DNA of 32,407 nucleotides from Alphaproteobacteria bacterium (GTDB taxonomy: Bacteria; Pseudomonadota; Alphaproteobacteria; SHVZ01), in NCBI GenBank assembly GCA_009694025.1, contig SHVZ01000041.1:1-32407 (forward strand), written 5' to 3'. Below are positions 1 to 10,034 of the stretch, one piece after another. Below the pieces are notes generated by a model. It ran no database searches, had not been told where the DNA came from, and saw only the letters and a list, made by a program, of their open reading frames with translations. The position numbers and the translations under genes are program-made. Within the stretch, counting starts at the first letter, position 1; every line of letters starts with the position of its first letter.

Positions 1-15
1 GCCGATTTTGGCCCG

Positions 16-1536
16 TCAGTTCCACTTGCTCAGCCAGAACCGCGGCATTTCGTCCGCGTAGGTCGTGAGAGCAAGCGACTTCGACAGACCGTAGGTGGTG
101 ACGTAGGTGTGTAGCGGTATCCAATAGGCCCGTTCCATCGCCAGCTTGATCGCCGCGCTGTAGTTGGACTTGCGCTTGTCGGCGTTCATTGTCTCGCCGG
201 CATCGTTGACCAGCTTCTGGATCTCGGCGTCCTTCGCGTGGTCGTCGACGCCGCTGCCGAGGAACACCGGCATGACGGCGGACACGTCGTTGATCGAGTA
301 CGAGCCCCAGCTTCCCATGTCCATCGGGCACTCACCGCGTTGCTGGCAGCGCTGGACGAGGGCCTGGACCTGGAGCTGGCTGATCTTGGCCTTGATGCCG
401 ACGGCGTTCAGATACCCCTGCACCGAGGCCGCCCACTGCGGCAGCACATAGGTGACGAGCTCGGTTTCGAAGCCGTTCGGAAAGCCGGCCTCGGCGAGGA
501 GCGCCTTTGCTTTCGCCGGATCATAGGGATACTTCATCGCCGCCTCGCCGTCGCAGCCGAACTGCGAGGGGAAGCACGGGGCCGGCGGCACCCGCGACCC
601 GCCCTGCACCAGCTGCTTGGCGATCTGCTCGCGGTCGATCGCGTGGAAGATCGCCTGGCGGACCTTGACGTTGGTCAGCGGCTTGTTGGCGTCGGTGGTG
701 CCGGCGGTGTCGAAGCGGATGAAGCCGACGCGCATGGACTCCTGGCGGAGCGCCTGGAGGGCGGGCATCCGGTTGACCGCGTCGAACTGGTCGGCGTTGA
801 AGTTCCAGATGAACTCGGCCCGGCTGGCGAGAAGCTCAGTCATCTCCGTCGCGGCGTCCGGCACGAAGCGAACCTGGAGCTTGCCGATCGCCGGCTTGCC
901 CTTCGGGCTGTCGGCGTAGTAGTCGGCGAAGCGCTCGAAATCAACCTGGCCGGCCTCGACCTTGGTGATCTTATAGGGACCGGCGCCGACCGGGGCCTTG
1001 GCGTAGCCGTCGGCTCCTACCTTCTCGCGATAGGCCTTGGGATAGATCGGCAGCACCATGGCGAAGAACTCGAGCGCCGCCGGCGTCGGCTTCTTCAGCT
1101 TCACCCGGACGTTGAAGTCGTCGATCTTCTCGGCCTTGTCGATCCAGTTGGCGTTGCCGGGAGTCGAGACCTTGGAGTCGGGCGCGCTCACCAGGTTGAG
1201 CGTGTAGACGACGTCGTCGGCCGAGAAGGCGTCGCCGTTGTGGAACTTGACGCCGCGGCGGAGCGCGAACTCGATCGTCATGTCGTCGACGATCTTCCAG
1301 GACGTTGCCAGCAGGGGCTTCGGCCCGAAGGTGTCGGGATCGCGATAGACGAGGGCGTCCCACGACTGGTGCTGGATGACGAGACCGGTGCGAAGCTGGT
1401 TGTAGTAGGGATCGACGTTGGTGACGGCGTCCCTGAGGACGATGCGCAGGGTGTCCGCGGACTTCTGCGCGTTCGCGGGCATGCCCCCGAACGTTGCGCC
1501 CAACGCGATCCCCGCCGCTAAAGCTACGATCTTCAT
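16..1536 (-). CDS. ABC transporter substrate-binding protein, family 5 (peptide/opine/nickel class)
   Basis: The 506-residue product has a Sec signal peptide (cleavage probably after Ala23 in the ANA-Q context) followed by a full-length SBP_bac_5 domain. The early segment with 'FHNGDAFSADDVVYTL' is typical of the family, which captures peptides, opines or similar solutes in the periplasm and delivers them to a DppBC-type permease. I chose the ATG at 1536 because a GGAGG ribosome site lies eight bases before it; an in-frame ATG at 1551 overlaps that site and is probably not used. The gene is divergent from the dioxygenase at 1697 and has no permease genes of its own here, so it may serve the importer encoded at 2669-8303 as an alternative receptor. 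The ligand cannot be predicted. Confidence 0.93.
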   Translation of the reverse strand: MKIVALAAGIALGATFGGMPANAQKSADTLRIVLRDAVTNVDPYYNQLRTGLVIQHQSWDALVYRDPDTFGPKPLLATSWKIVDDMTIEFALRRGVKFHNGDAFSADDVVYTLNLVSAPDSKVSTPGNANWIDKAEKIDDFNVRVKLKKPTPAALEFFAMVLPIYPKAYREKVGADGYAKAPVGAGPYKITKVEAGQVDFERFADYYADSPKGKPAIGKLQVRFVPDAATEMTELLASRAEFIWNFNADQFDAVNRMPALQALRQESMRVGFIRFDTAGTTDANKPLTNVKVRQAIFHAIDREQIAKQLVQGGSRVPPAPCFPSQFGCDGEAAMKYPYDPAKAKALLAEAGFPNGFETELVTYVLPQWAASVQGYLNAVGIKAKISQLQVQALVQRCQQRGECPMDMGSWGSYSINDVSAVMPVFLGSGVDDHAKDAEIQKLVNDAGETMNADKRKSNYSAAIKLAMERAYWIPLHTYVTTYGLSKSLALTTYADEMPRFWLSKWN

Positions 1537-1696
1537 AGTGGCTGCCTCCATGTCCGAATGTGATAGGATAGTCGTCGCGGCATCGGCTGAACAGCCTTAG
1601 CGGGCGGGGGGAGCCAACCCGGCCGGATTGCGGTGGCCGGAGCCCGGTAATCGCTTGAGGCGACTGGATTTTCCGCGGTTCCTGAGGGGGATGGTC
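1537..1696. promoter_or_regulatory. Divergent intergenic region between binding protein and dioxygenase
   Basis: These 160 bases separate two divergent genes and must hold promoters for both if each is transcribed separately. A run GAGGGGG at 1684-1690 is the likely ribosome site for the plus-strand gene, and GGAGG near 1545 serves the minus-strand gene. I see no convincing operator palindrome. Confidence 0.45.
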
Positions 1697-2575
1697 ATGG
1701 ACACGATGGTCGGTGCCGGCGCCAGGTTCCAAGTGAAGCCGACCGGCGGCCCGCTCGGCGCCGACATCGTCGGGTTCCCGTTCGATGACTTCACCCAGGC
1801 CGACGTCGACCAGATGCGGCGCGCCTGGGTACAGCACCTGGTCGTCCGCTTCCGCCACACGAACATCGCCGATGAGCAGCAGATCCGGTTCTCCGGCATG
1901 CTCGGGCCCTTTGTCATCCATCCTCGGCAGATGCAGGAGGGGACCCACGGCTCGCACCGGGAGATCCTGGTGATCAGCAACGCCAAGAAGGCCGATGGCT
2001 CGCCGGCCGGCGATCTCGGCGACGGCGAGGTCAACTGGCATACCGACACGTGGTTCCAGGAGCGGCCGCCATCGGGGTCGATCCTGCGCGCGATCAAGCT
2101 GCCTTCTCAGGGCGGCAACACCTACTTCCTCAATATGTACATGGCCTACGAGGCGCTGCCGCAGGTGCTGAAGACTGCGATCGAGGGCCGCTACATCCAC
2201 CACCAGAAGGTCTATGACGGCCGCGGCGACATCCGCATGGGCATGACCAAGCCGGCGAGCGACGACATCCGCACCTGGCCGGGCGTGCCGCACCCGATCG
2301 CCCGGACCCATGGCGAGTCCGGACGGAAGGCGCTCTACCTCGGCGGTCGGCGCAAGCCCTGGATCATCGGCATGCCGCTGGACGAGAGCGAAGACCTGAT
2401 CCAGCAGCTCTGGGCCCATGCGGTGCAGCCGCAGTTCGTCTGGGGCCAGGAGTGGGAGATGGGCGACATGGTGATGTGGGACAACCGCTGCGCCATGCAT
2501 CGGCGCGACGCCTTCGATCCAGCTTCCGTCCGCCTCATGCACCGGACGGCGGTCGAGGGCGAACGCCCGGTCTGA
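1697..2575 (+). CDS. TauD/TfdA-family Fe(II)/2-oxoglutarate-dependent dioxygenase
   Basis: The 292-residue protein belongs to the TauD/TfdA family, cytoplasmic enzymes that couple 2-oxoglutarate decarboxylation to hydroxylation of substrates such as taurine or aryloxyacetates. The iron facial triad is visible: His115 and Asp117 in 'NWHTDTWF' and a distal His near residue 268 in 'DNRCAMHRRD', followed by an Arg in 'SVRLMHRT' expected to bind 2-oxoglutarate. The ATG at 1697 is six bases after a GAGGGGG ribosome site; ATGs at 1691 and 1706 are alternatives. It faces the importer operon end to end and is divergent from a binding-protein gene, suggesting it acts on a compound brought in by the transporter. 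The substrate is unknown. Confidence 0.9.
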   Translation: MDTMVGAGARFQVKPTGGPLGADIVGFPFDDFTQADVDQMRRAWVQHLVVRFRHTNIADEQQIRFSGMLGPFVIHPRQMQEGTHGSHREILVISNAKKADGSPAGDLGDGEVNWHTDTWFQERPPSGSILRAIKLPSQGGNTYFLNMYMAYEALPQVLKTAIEGRYIHHQKVYDGRGDIRMGMTKPASDDIRTWPGVPHPIARTHGESGRKALYLGGRRKPWIIGMPLDESEDLIQQLWAHAVQPQFVWGQEWEMGDMVMWDNRCAMHRRDAFDPASVRLMHRTAVEGERPV

Positions 2576-2668
2576 CTCCCTGGCTCAGGCGGTGCCGGCC
2601 CGTCAGCGATGGCGGTAGATGAGTGCCGGGCTCCGGCTGCCGTCCTGCAGGCGCGGCCAACCCGTTCG

Positions 2669-3702
<1,034 letters not shown>

Positions 3703-3706
<4 letters not shown>

Positions 3707-4704
3707 GGCGCCGCCCGGTGCAGGAAGCAGGCGGCGGCATGGCCGGGTGCCACGTCCTCGAGCCCCGGATCGCGCGTGCGGCAAATCTCCATCGCATGCG
3801 GACAGCGTGGGGCGAACCCGCATCCCTGACGCTCGGCGAAGGGCGAGGGGACGACGCCCTCGATCGCCGTGAGGCGCCGGGCGCCCCAGTCGGCCAGCGA
3901 CGGGATCGAGCCCATCAACCCCCGGGTATATGGGTGCTTGGGATGGTGGAAGATCTCGCGCACGGGCGCGCTTTCGACAATCCTGCCGAGATACATCACG
4001 ACCACGTCGTCGGCCATGCCGGCGATCACGCCGAGGTCATGGGTGATGAACATGATCGCGGTGTTGAAATCGCGCCGGAGCGCGTTCATCAGGTCCATGA
4101 CCTGCGCCTGGATGGTGACGTCGAGCGCGGTGGTCGGCTCGTCGGCAATCAGGAGGCGCGGATTGCAGGACATCGCCATGGCGATCATGGCGCGCTGGCG
4201 CATGCCACCCGAGAGCTGGTGCGGGAACTGCTCGAAGCGTTGCCGGGGTAACGGGATGCCGACGGCCGCGAGGAGGTCGACGGCGCGCTCGCGCGCCTCC
4301 CTTCGGCCGATGCGATCGTGCAGCAGGATCGCTTCGACGATCTGGTCGCCGATCTTGAAGACCGGGTTGAGCGACGTCATCGGCTCCTGGAAGATCATCG
4401 CGATCTCGTTGCCGCGAATGCCACGGATCTCCCGGCCGCGCGGATCGAGCTTGCTGATGTCGACCACCTGGCTCTGCCGGCGCAGCAGGATCTCACCCTG
4501 GACGATCCGTCCAGGTGCGTCGATCAGGCCCATCACGGCGCGCGCCGTCACCGACTTGCCGCAGCCGCTCTCCCCGACGACGCCGAGCGTCCGTTCCGGC
4601 GCGATGGCGAAGTCGACGCCGTCGACCGCCCGCGCCACCCCGTCCTCGGTGTGGAAGTGGACCTTGAGATCCTTGACCTCGATCAATGGCTCGGCGGCGC
4701 CCAT
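3703..4704 (-). CDS. Dipeptide/oligopeptide-type ABC transporter ATPase (DppD-like)
   Basis: The 333-residue ATPase carries Walker A GESGCGKS at residues 44-51, the signature '[15 protein letters not shown]', Walker B '[12 protein letters not shown]' and the C-terminal Cys-containing extension '[15 protein letters not shown]'. It is full length for the DppD/OppD family. One base separates its ATG from the stop of the DppC-like permease, and its own stop overlaps the start of the DppF-like gene. The spacing indicates one transcript with tight stoichiometry. It is expected to sit on the inner face of the membrane bound to the two permeases. Confidence 0.95.
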
Positions 4705-4705
4705 C

Positions 4706-5539
4706 TCACTTCCGCTTCTTGAGCTTGGGATTCAGCGTCTCCTGGACGACGTCGCCGACCAGGTTGGCTGACAGCACGAACACCACCAGCGCGGCGGCTG
4801 GTCCGACGATCAGGTAGGGGGAGGTGATGAGGTGGTCCTTGGCCTCGTTCAGCATCTGTCCCCATTCGGGTGTCGGAGGCTGCACGCCGAGGCCGAGATA
4901 GCTGAGCGCCGAGGCGTTGAGCACGAAGACCGGCAGCGTCAGCGTCGCCTGAACGATGATCGGGGTCGAAATGTTCGGCCAGATGTGGCGGACGAGGATG
5001 TGCGGCCATCCGGAACCGGCGGCAATGGCAGCCTCGACGTAGAGCTCCTCCTTGGCCGCGAGGGTGACCCCGCGGGCGATCCGGATGAAGGTCGGCGCCT
5101 GAGCCAGCCCGAGAGCGACGACGACGCCGGTCTCGGTCGGCCCGGCGACGACGACGATGACGATCGCCAGCATGATGATCGGGAAGATCAGCAGCATGTC
5201 GGTGAGCCGCATGGCGATCGCCTCGACCCAGCCGCCGCGATATCCCACGAACATCCCGATCGGCACGCCAGTCAGGACGGCGAAGAGGCAGGCTGCGCTG
5301 GTGACGCGGACGGTGACCTGGGTTGCCAGGATCACCCGCGAGAGGACATCCCGGCCGAACTGGTCGGTTCCGAGCCAGTGGGCCGAGGAGGGCGGCGAGA
5401 AGACCTCCCGAAGGTTGACCGCCATCGGGTCCGCCGGCGTGATCCAGTGAGCGGTAAGGGCGACCGCATAGAGCAGGACCAGGAGCGCCCCGAAGACGAT
5501 GCCGACCTTGTCGCGCTTGTAGCGGCGGAAGAAATCCAT
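4706..5539 (-). CDS. ABC transporter permease (DppC-like)
   Basis: The 277-residue inner-membrane protein opens with a short cytoplasmic stretch 'MDFFRRYKRDK' and a first helix, then a periplasmic loop with 'WLGTDQFGRDVLSRV', which is characteristic of DppC/OppC. The EAA coupling loop that contacts the ATPases is seen as 'EAAIAAGSGWPHILVRHIWPN' minus its last residue. About six membrane helices are apparent, the family norm. The start lies 19 bases after the stop of the DppB-like gene. It forms the translocation pore with the DppB-like partner. Confidence 0.94.
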   Translation of the reverse strand: MDFFRRYKRDKVGIVFGALLVLLYAVALTAHWITPADPMAVNLREVFSPPSSAHWLGTDQFGRDVLSRVILATQVTVRVTSAACLFAVLTGVPIGMFVGYRGGWVEAIAMRLTDMLLIFPIIMLAIVIVVVAGPTETGVVVALGLAQAPTFIRIARGVTLAAKEELYVEAAIAAGSGWPHILVRHIWPNISTPIIVQATLTLPVFVLNASALSYLGLGVQPPTPEWGQMLNEAKDHLITSPYLIVGPAAALVVFVLSANLVGDVVQETLNPKLKKRK

Positions 5540-5558
5540 GGTCTAGAGGGTTCGAAGC

Positions 5559-6479
5559 TCAGTCATACCGGATCCGCGGATCGACCCAGGCATAGACGAG
5601 GTCGACGATCAAGTTCACCAGGATGAAGATCATCGCGAAGAAGAAGATCGACCCTTGGGTGATCGGGAGGTCGCGGGTCAGGATCGAATTGACCATCAGG
5701 CGGCCGAGGCCGGGCCAGTTGAAAATGGTCTCGGTGACCACCGATCCGCCGAGCGTGTGGCCGAGGCCGAGCCCGAACAGCGTGACGATCGGCAGGAGCG
5801 CGTTCCGGAGCGCGTGCTTGAAGACCACCAGGAGCTCCGGGGCACCCTTGGCGCGGGCCGTCGTGATGTAGTCCTTGCCGAGCGCGTCGACCATGCAGGA
5901 GCGGACCATGCGGGTGAGCACGGCCGCCTGAAAGGCGCCGAGCGTGATCACCGGCAGGATGAAGTGGCGCCAGCTCGACATGCCGCTGATCGGCAGCCAG
6001 TCGAGATAGATCGAGAAGAAATAGATTGCCAGAAGCCCGGTCACGAACACCGGGGTGCAGATGCCGAGGAGAGAGACGATGGTTACGATCTTGTCCAGCG
6101 GCCGGTTCCAGTACATGGCCGAGACGCAGCCGAGGAGAAGGCTCACGACCATGGCGAACAACATCGACAGGAAGGCGAGCTGGGCGGTGTTGATGATGCG
6201 CGGGATCACCGAGTTGACGACGGGATCGCGCGTGTAGTTGGAGATGCCGAGGTCGCCTTGCAGCACCTTCGCCATATAGCGTCCGTACTGAATGTGGAGA
6301 GGCTGGTCGAAGCCGTAGGCCTCGCGGATGCCGTCAACGACCGACCGGGGCGCGTTGTCGCCCGCCAGCATCACCGCGGGGTCGCCCGGGATCAGGTGGA
6401 AGAGCGCGAACAGGAAGGTGATGATCAGCAGCGCCGCCGGCACCATGAACAGCAGCCGTCCGACGATCAGCCTGATCAT
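5559..6479 (-). CDS. ABC transporter permease (DppB-like)
   Basis: The 306-residue inner-membrane protein has the DppB/OppB hallmarks: a first helix followed by 'FHLIPGDPAVMLAGDNAP', the coupling loop containing 'YITTARAKGAPELLVVFKHA' with 'RNALLP' following it, and a closing 'FNWPGLGRLM' segment. Length and about six helices match the family. It is the first permease gene after the binding-protein gene, but is separated from it by a 171-base interval containing a large inverted repeat. The ribosome site before the ATG at 6479 is weak by eye. Confidence 0.94.
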   Translation of the reverse strand: MIRLIVGRLLFMVPAALLIITFLFALFHLIPGDPAVMLAGDNAPRSVVDGIREAYGFDQPLHIQYGRYMAKVLQGDLGISNYTRDPVVNSVIPRIINTAQLAFLSMLFAMVVSLLLGCVSAMYWNRPLDKIVTIVSLLGICTPVFVTGLLAIYFFSIYLDWLPISGMSSWRHFILPVITLGAFQAAVLTRMVRSCMVDALGKDYITTARAKGAPELLVVFKHALRNALLPIVTLFGLGLGHTLGGSVVTETIFNWPGLGRLMVNSILTRDLPITQGSIFFFAMIFILVNLIVDLVYAWVDPRIRYD

Positions 6480-6490
6480 GGGCGGAGAAA

Positions 6491-6620
6491 CCCTCTCCCA
6501 CCGGGAGAGGGTGCGAGCAGAAGCGAGCGGGTGAGGGGACCCCTGTCCGCCTCGCCATGCCTTCGCCGCCGCCCCTCACCCGCTCGGCTAAGCCTCGCGC
6601 CCTGTCCCGGTGGGAGAGGG
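6491..6620. repeat. Large imperfect inverted repeat in the binding protein-permease gap
   Basis: Two arms of about 47 bases (6491-6537 and 6572-6620) are inverted copies with few mismatches and flank a 34-base spacer. Each outer arm also contains a smaller self-complementary unit of the CCCTCTCCC..GGGAGAGGG type. The sequence looks like a dispersed intergenic repeat of the kind found in alphaproteobacterial genomes rather than a terminator, because no T run follows. In the transcript it would form a very stable stem after the binding-protein message, which could stabilise that message or limit read-through into the permease genes. Confidence 0.8.
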
Positions 6621-6650
6621 CTTGCTGCAGGCGGGTGCCGCATCGCGGTC

Positions 6651-8303
6651 CTAGCGCCGGATTCCTTGCTTCTTCATCTCGTCCTTGTCGAGCCAGGCGA
6701 AGGGTGCCGGATAGTTGTCGACCGCGAGGATACGGTCGTCGTGGAGATAGCTTCGGCTGCCGAGGTTCAGCGCTAGCGTCGGCAGGTAGACGACCGGCGC
6801 GTCGCGCAGCAGCTCGGCCATCCACTGTTTGACGTAGTCCTTGCGCTTGGTGTCGTCGATCTCGGAATGCGCCAGCATCGACAGCCGGTCGATCTCCTCG
6901 CTCGAGTAGAACATCCGGTTCGCCCCCACCGGCTTCCACGCCTGGGTAAGCGTGAACAGCATCATCGGCTCGTCCGGGTCGGCCGTGGGGATGCCCCAGG
7001 AGAGGAGCACCATGTCGTATTTCGCCTCCGTCGGTCCGAGCTTGATCGCGTCGCCGAAGGCGGCGCTCTCCAGGACCTGGATCCTGACCTCGACGCCGAT
7101 GTCCTTGAGGAAGGTCTGGACCAGCTGGGCGACCTGGAAGTCGCCCTGGGTGCCGCCGCGGCGGGTGAACAGGTTGAGCGACAGCTTGTTGCCCTTGACG
7201 TCCTCGACGACGCCGTCCTTGTTGCGGTCCTCGTAGCCGGCGTTCTTCATCAGCTCCTTGGCGCGGGCCAGGTTGAACGGGAAGATCGTGTCCTCGCCGG
7301 GCTTGCGCATGTCGGTGTAGCCGTAGACGCCCTCTGTCAGGGTCGGCGCCTTGGCCAGGATCGCGCCACGGTCGGCGAACACGCTCCTGACGATGCCGGC
7401 CTTGTCCATGGCGTAGTTGAAAGCCTTGCGCACGTTCACATGGGCGAGTGCCGGGACCATGTGGTTGAGCGCGACGTAGTACTGCCGGGTGCTGGGTACG
7501 ACGCGGACCTTGATGTCCTTGTTCTTCTCCAGGCGCGGGAGATCGAAGTCGGTCAGGCGCACGGTCCGGTCGACCTCGCCCTTCTCCAGCAGGGCGGCGC
7601 GCACCGCAGGATCGGGAACGACGATGATCTTGACCGCATCCAGGTAGGGCTTGCCCTTCTGCCAGTAGTCCGGGTTCTTGACGAACCGGATGTGCTCGCC
7701 CTTGGCGAACTCCTTCTGGATGAAGGGGCCGGTGCCGACGATGTTCGTCGCCATCCACTGCTCGCCGTTCTTCTTGTAGGCGGTTGGGCTGAAGATACAG
7801 AGCGGGCGAAAGGCGAGGTTCGGGATCAGCGCCGCGAAGGGCGACGTGAAGACCATCGAGACGGAGTGTTCGCCTTCGGCCTTCGCCGTGTCGAAGCCTT
7901 CGAGGATGCTCGAGTAGATGAACTTCTTGGCCTTCGCCTCGTTGAAGACGAAGGCGACGGCCTCGGCATTGAACGGCGAGCCGTCGTGGAACTTGACGCC
8001 CGGCTCGAGCTGGAAGGTATACATCTTGCGGTCGGGCGAGACCGTCCAGCTCTTGGCGAGGAGGGGAGCGATGGAGCCGTCCTCCTTCATCTCGACCAGA
8101 TTCTCGCAGGCGTAGAGCCAGACGTCCTGGGCGCCGCTGTCGAGGTTACGTCCGGGGAACAGCGAAAACTGCTCGCCCGCCTGGGCATAGATCAGCTCGC
8201 CGCCGTACTGGGGCTTGGCGTCCTGAGCGGATGCCATGTCGCCAGCGACGACACACGCAGCCAGCGCCGCGACGCCTGCCAAAAGAATGCGATGCACACT
8301 CAT
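6651..8303 (-). CDS. ABC transporter substrate-binding protein, family 5
   Basis: The 550-residue protein starts with a Sec signal peptide (cleavage likely after Ala26, ASA-Q) and continues as a complete SBP_bac_5 domain with 'VKFHDGSPFNAEAVAFVF' and 'VGTGPFIQKEF'. It should bind the solute in the periplasm and pass it to the DppBC-like permeases encoded next. A GGAGGG ribosome site lies five bases before the ATG at 8303. It is the first gene of the importer operon. Its length is at the upper end for peptide-binding proteins; the ligand is not predictable. Confidence 0.94.
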   Translation of the reverse strand: MSVHRILLAGVAALAACVVAGDMASAQDAKPQYGGELIYAQAGEQFSLFPGRNLDSGAQDVWLYACENLVEMKEDGSIAPLLAKSWTVSPDRKMYTFQLEPGVKFHDGSPFNAEAVAFVFNEAKAKKFIYSSILEGFDTAKAEGEHSVSMVFTSPFAALIPNLAFRPLCIFSPTAYKKNGEQWMATNIVGTGPFIQKEFAKGEHIRFVKNPDYWQKGKPYLDAVKIIVVPDPAVRAALLEKGEVDRTVRLTDFDLPRLEKNKDIKVRVVPSTRQYYVALNHMVPALAHVNVRKAFNYAMDKAGIVRSVFADRGAILAKAPTLTEGVYGYTDMRKPGEDTIFPFNLARAKELMKNAGYEDRNKDGVVEDVKGNKLSLNLFTRRGGTQGDFQVAQLVQTFLKDIGVEVRIQVLESAAFGDAIKLGPTEAKYDMVLLSWGIPTADPDEPMMLFTLTQAWKPVGANRMFYSSEEIDRLSMLAHSEIDDTKRKDYVKQWMAELLRDAPVVYLPTLALNLGSRSYLHDDRILAVDNYPAPFAWLDKDEMKKQGIRR

Positions 8304-8445
8304 GAGTTCCCTCCCCGGGTGATCTTACCGAATGCGCTCGTCGATGCAGGCGCAGCTTTTATCCGGTCATTCTCTCCCGGATCAGGCTGCGGTTACAAGC
8401 CGTACCTCAGCCTTTTCGGTGCCCCGGCTGCGGCCGTCGGCAGGC
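8304..8445. promoter_or_regulatory. Intergenic region upstream of the importer operon
   Basis: These 142 bases lie between the end of the amidase gene and the start of the importer operon, both on the minus strand. A small inverted repeat with six-base arms ATCCGG/CCGGAT occupies 8361-8382. No run of T follows it on the minus strand, so it is not an obvious terminator. A promoter for the importer could lie here, but I cannot fix the elements. Confidence 0.35.
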
Positions 8446-10032
8446 TCAGCCGGTGTGTTTTCCGCGGACGGCCGCGGCCATCGGCAGAACCGAGCCGGCC
8501 CCCTCGCGAAGCTGCCGACGCTGCCGGTCGGAAAGCCGGATGCCGTGGAGGCTCAGGCAGGCGTCGATCTGTCGGTCGATCGCCGGATCGTCGGTTGCGT
8601 CTGCCGGGGTCCATGCCGGCATACGGCTGGTGGAAAGCGCGAGGGAGGGCGGCGGCTGGCGCCGGTGCCAGGATGTCGCGCCCTGATAGGCATGGGCGAC
8701 GCGCAGGATAGCGGCCTCATCGTAGGGGCGGCCGACGATTTGCATGCTCAAGGGCAATCCCGTCGTGCCGAAGCCGTTGCAGACCGAGATCGCCGGCAGG
8801 CCGGTCAAGCTGAACGCGATCGTCGGGAACGGCTTCAGCCGTCCTCCAAACGACATCGAAGCGAAGGCCGGTGCCGGACCGAGCGTGCTGGCGCTGACGA
8901 GCACATCGAACCGCCCGAGCTCCGACAATGTCGACTGCGTCAGCTTTCGGCGCAGCCACTGCGCGACGACGTAGTCCGACCCCTGAACCAGCACGCCCGG
9001 CAGGACCCGATAGCGGAACATCTCTCCGAATATCCCCGGATCGTCGACGAGAGCCCGACGGTGGATGGCGAAGGCCTCGGCTGCGATGATGCCCCGCGAA
9101 CAATTCCCGTAGTCCTCGAGATCGGGGAGCGCCGCGTCCGCGACCGTAGCGCCGAGGCTGCGCATCGCCGCCATCGCCTCGTCAATGGCAGCGATGAGAT
9201 CGCGATGGGCGCCGTCGTAGTGATTCCTGACAAGGCCGATCCGCATGCCGCGCAGATCGTCGCTCAGTGCTGCGGCATAGTCGAGAGTCGGCGGAGCCGC
9301 CGATGTCGGATCGGCGACATCGGCTCCGGCGACAGCCTGGAGCCCGAGGGCGGCGTCCTCGGCGGAGCGGCAGAGGAAGCCGACTGTGTCGAAGGACGGG
9401 GCCAGCGGCCAGGCGCCGGCCACGCTGATGCGGCCGAAGGTCGGCTTGAGGCCGGTCACGCCGCAATAGGACGCCGGCACCCGCACCGAGCCGCCCGTGT
9501 CCGACCCGAGCGCCAGCGGCGCCATCCCGGCGGCGACGGCGGCGGCCGACCCGGCGCTCGATCCGCCGGGCGCGTGGTCGAGGTTCCACGGATTGCGGGT
9601 CGGCGGCCAGGGCAGGTCAAAGGATGGCCCGCCGGTGGCGAATTCATAGGTCGCAGTCTTGCCGAGAAGGATGGCGCCGGCGGCTGAGAGACGCGCGACG
9701 CAAGTCGCATCTCGCAATGCCATGTTGTCGGCGAGCAGACGCGACCCGCAGGTGGTTCGGGTACCGGCGACGTCGATGATGTCCTTGACCGCGAAGGGGA
9801 TGCCATGAAGCGGGCCGCGACGGCGCCCGGCCGCGATCTCGCTCTCCGCCGTCCGCGCCTCGGACCGCGCCCGCTCGGCGGAGACCTCGACGAAGGCGGC
9901 GATGGCCGGGTCGAGCCGGTTCACCTGGCCGAGGAGCGCCTCAACGATCTCTCGCGGTGAAACCCGGCGGCTGTCGATCAGGCGTGACAGCCGGGCCACG
10001 CCCAGTTCGGTCAGGTCGCTCCCCATGCCCAT
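8446..10032 (-). CDS. Amidase signature family amidohydrolase
   Basis: The 528-residue enzyme hydrolyses a C-N amide bond. The Ser-cisSer-Lys triad is visible: Lys83 in 'FAVKDIID', Ser158 in '[10 protein letters not shown]' and Ser182 in '[13 protein letters not shown]', with the expected 24-residue spacing between the two serines. The start is placed at the ATG at 10032, just after the stop of the hydroxyacid dehydrogenase (10035); an ATG at 10026 or a TTG at 10038 are alternatives, and the ribosome site is weak. About 60 residues at the C-terminus extend past the usual amidase core and contain '[17 protein letters not shown]', a tail of unknown role. Together with the importer it suggests catabolism of an amide. 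Confidence 0.93.
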   Translation of the reverse strand: MGMGSDLTELGVARLSRLIDSRRVSPREIVEALLGQVNRLDPAIAAFVEVSAERARSEARTAESEIAAGRRRGPLHGIPFAVKDIIDVAGTRTTCGSRLLADNMALRDATCVARLSAAGAILLGKTATYEFATGGPSFDLPWPPTRNPWNLDHAPGGSSAGSAAAVAAGMAPLALGSDTGGSVRVPASYCGVTGLKPTFGRISVAGAWPLAPSFDTVGFLCRSAEDAALGLQAVAGADVADPTSAAPPTLDYAAALSDDLRGMRIGLVRNHYDGAHRDLIAAIDEAMAAMRSLGATVADAALPDLEDYGNCSRGIIAAEAFAIHRRALVDDPGIFGEMFRYRVLPGVLVQGSDYVVAQWLRRKLTQSTLSELGRFDVLVSASTLGPAPAFASMSFGGRLKPFPTIAFSLTGLPAISVCNGFGTTGLPLSMQIVGRPYDEAAILRVAHAYQGATSWHRRQPPPSLALSTSRMPAWTPADATDDPAIDRQIDACLSLHGIRLSDRQRRQLREGAGSVLPMAAAVRGKHTG

Positions 10033-10034
10033 GC

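Noticed and set aside
971..2542. 523-codon minus-strand frame across the dioxygenase and binding protein
   Set aside because: Spans two recognised genes in wrong frames and would cross the divergent promoter.
6491..6620. Intrinsic terminator
   Set aside because: The stem is strong but no T run follows on either strand, and it lies between genes that should be co-expressed.
6867..8711. Long plus-strand open frame antisense to the binding protein
   Set aside because: High-GC shadow: Arg/Leu/Gly/Val-rich, no family resemblance, and the minus-strand frame is a complete recognised protein.
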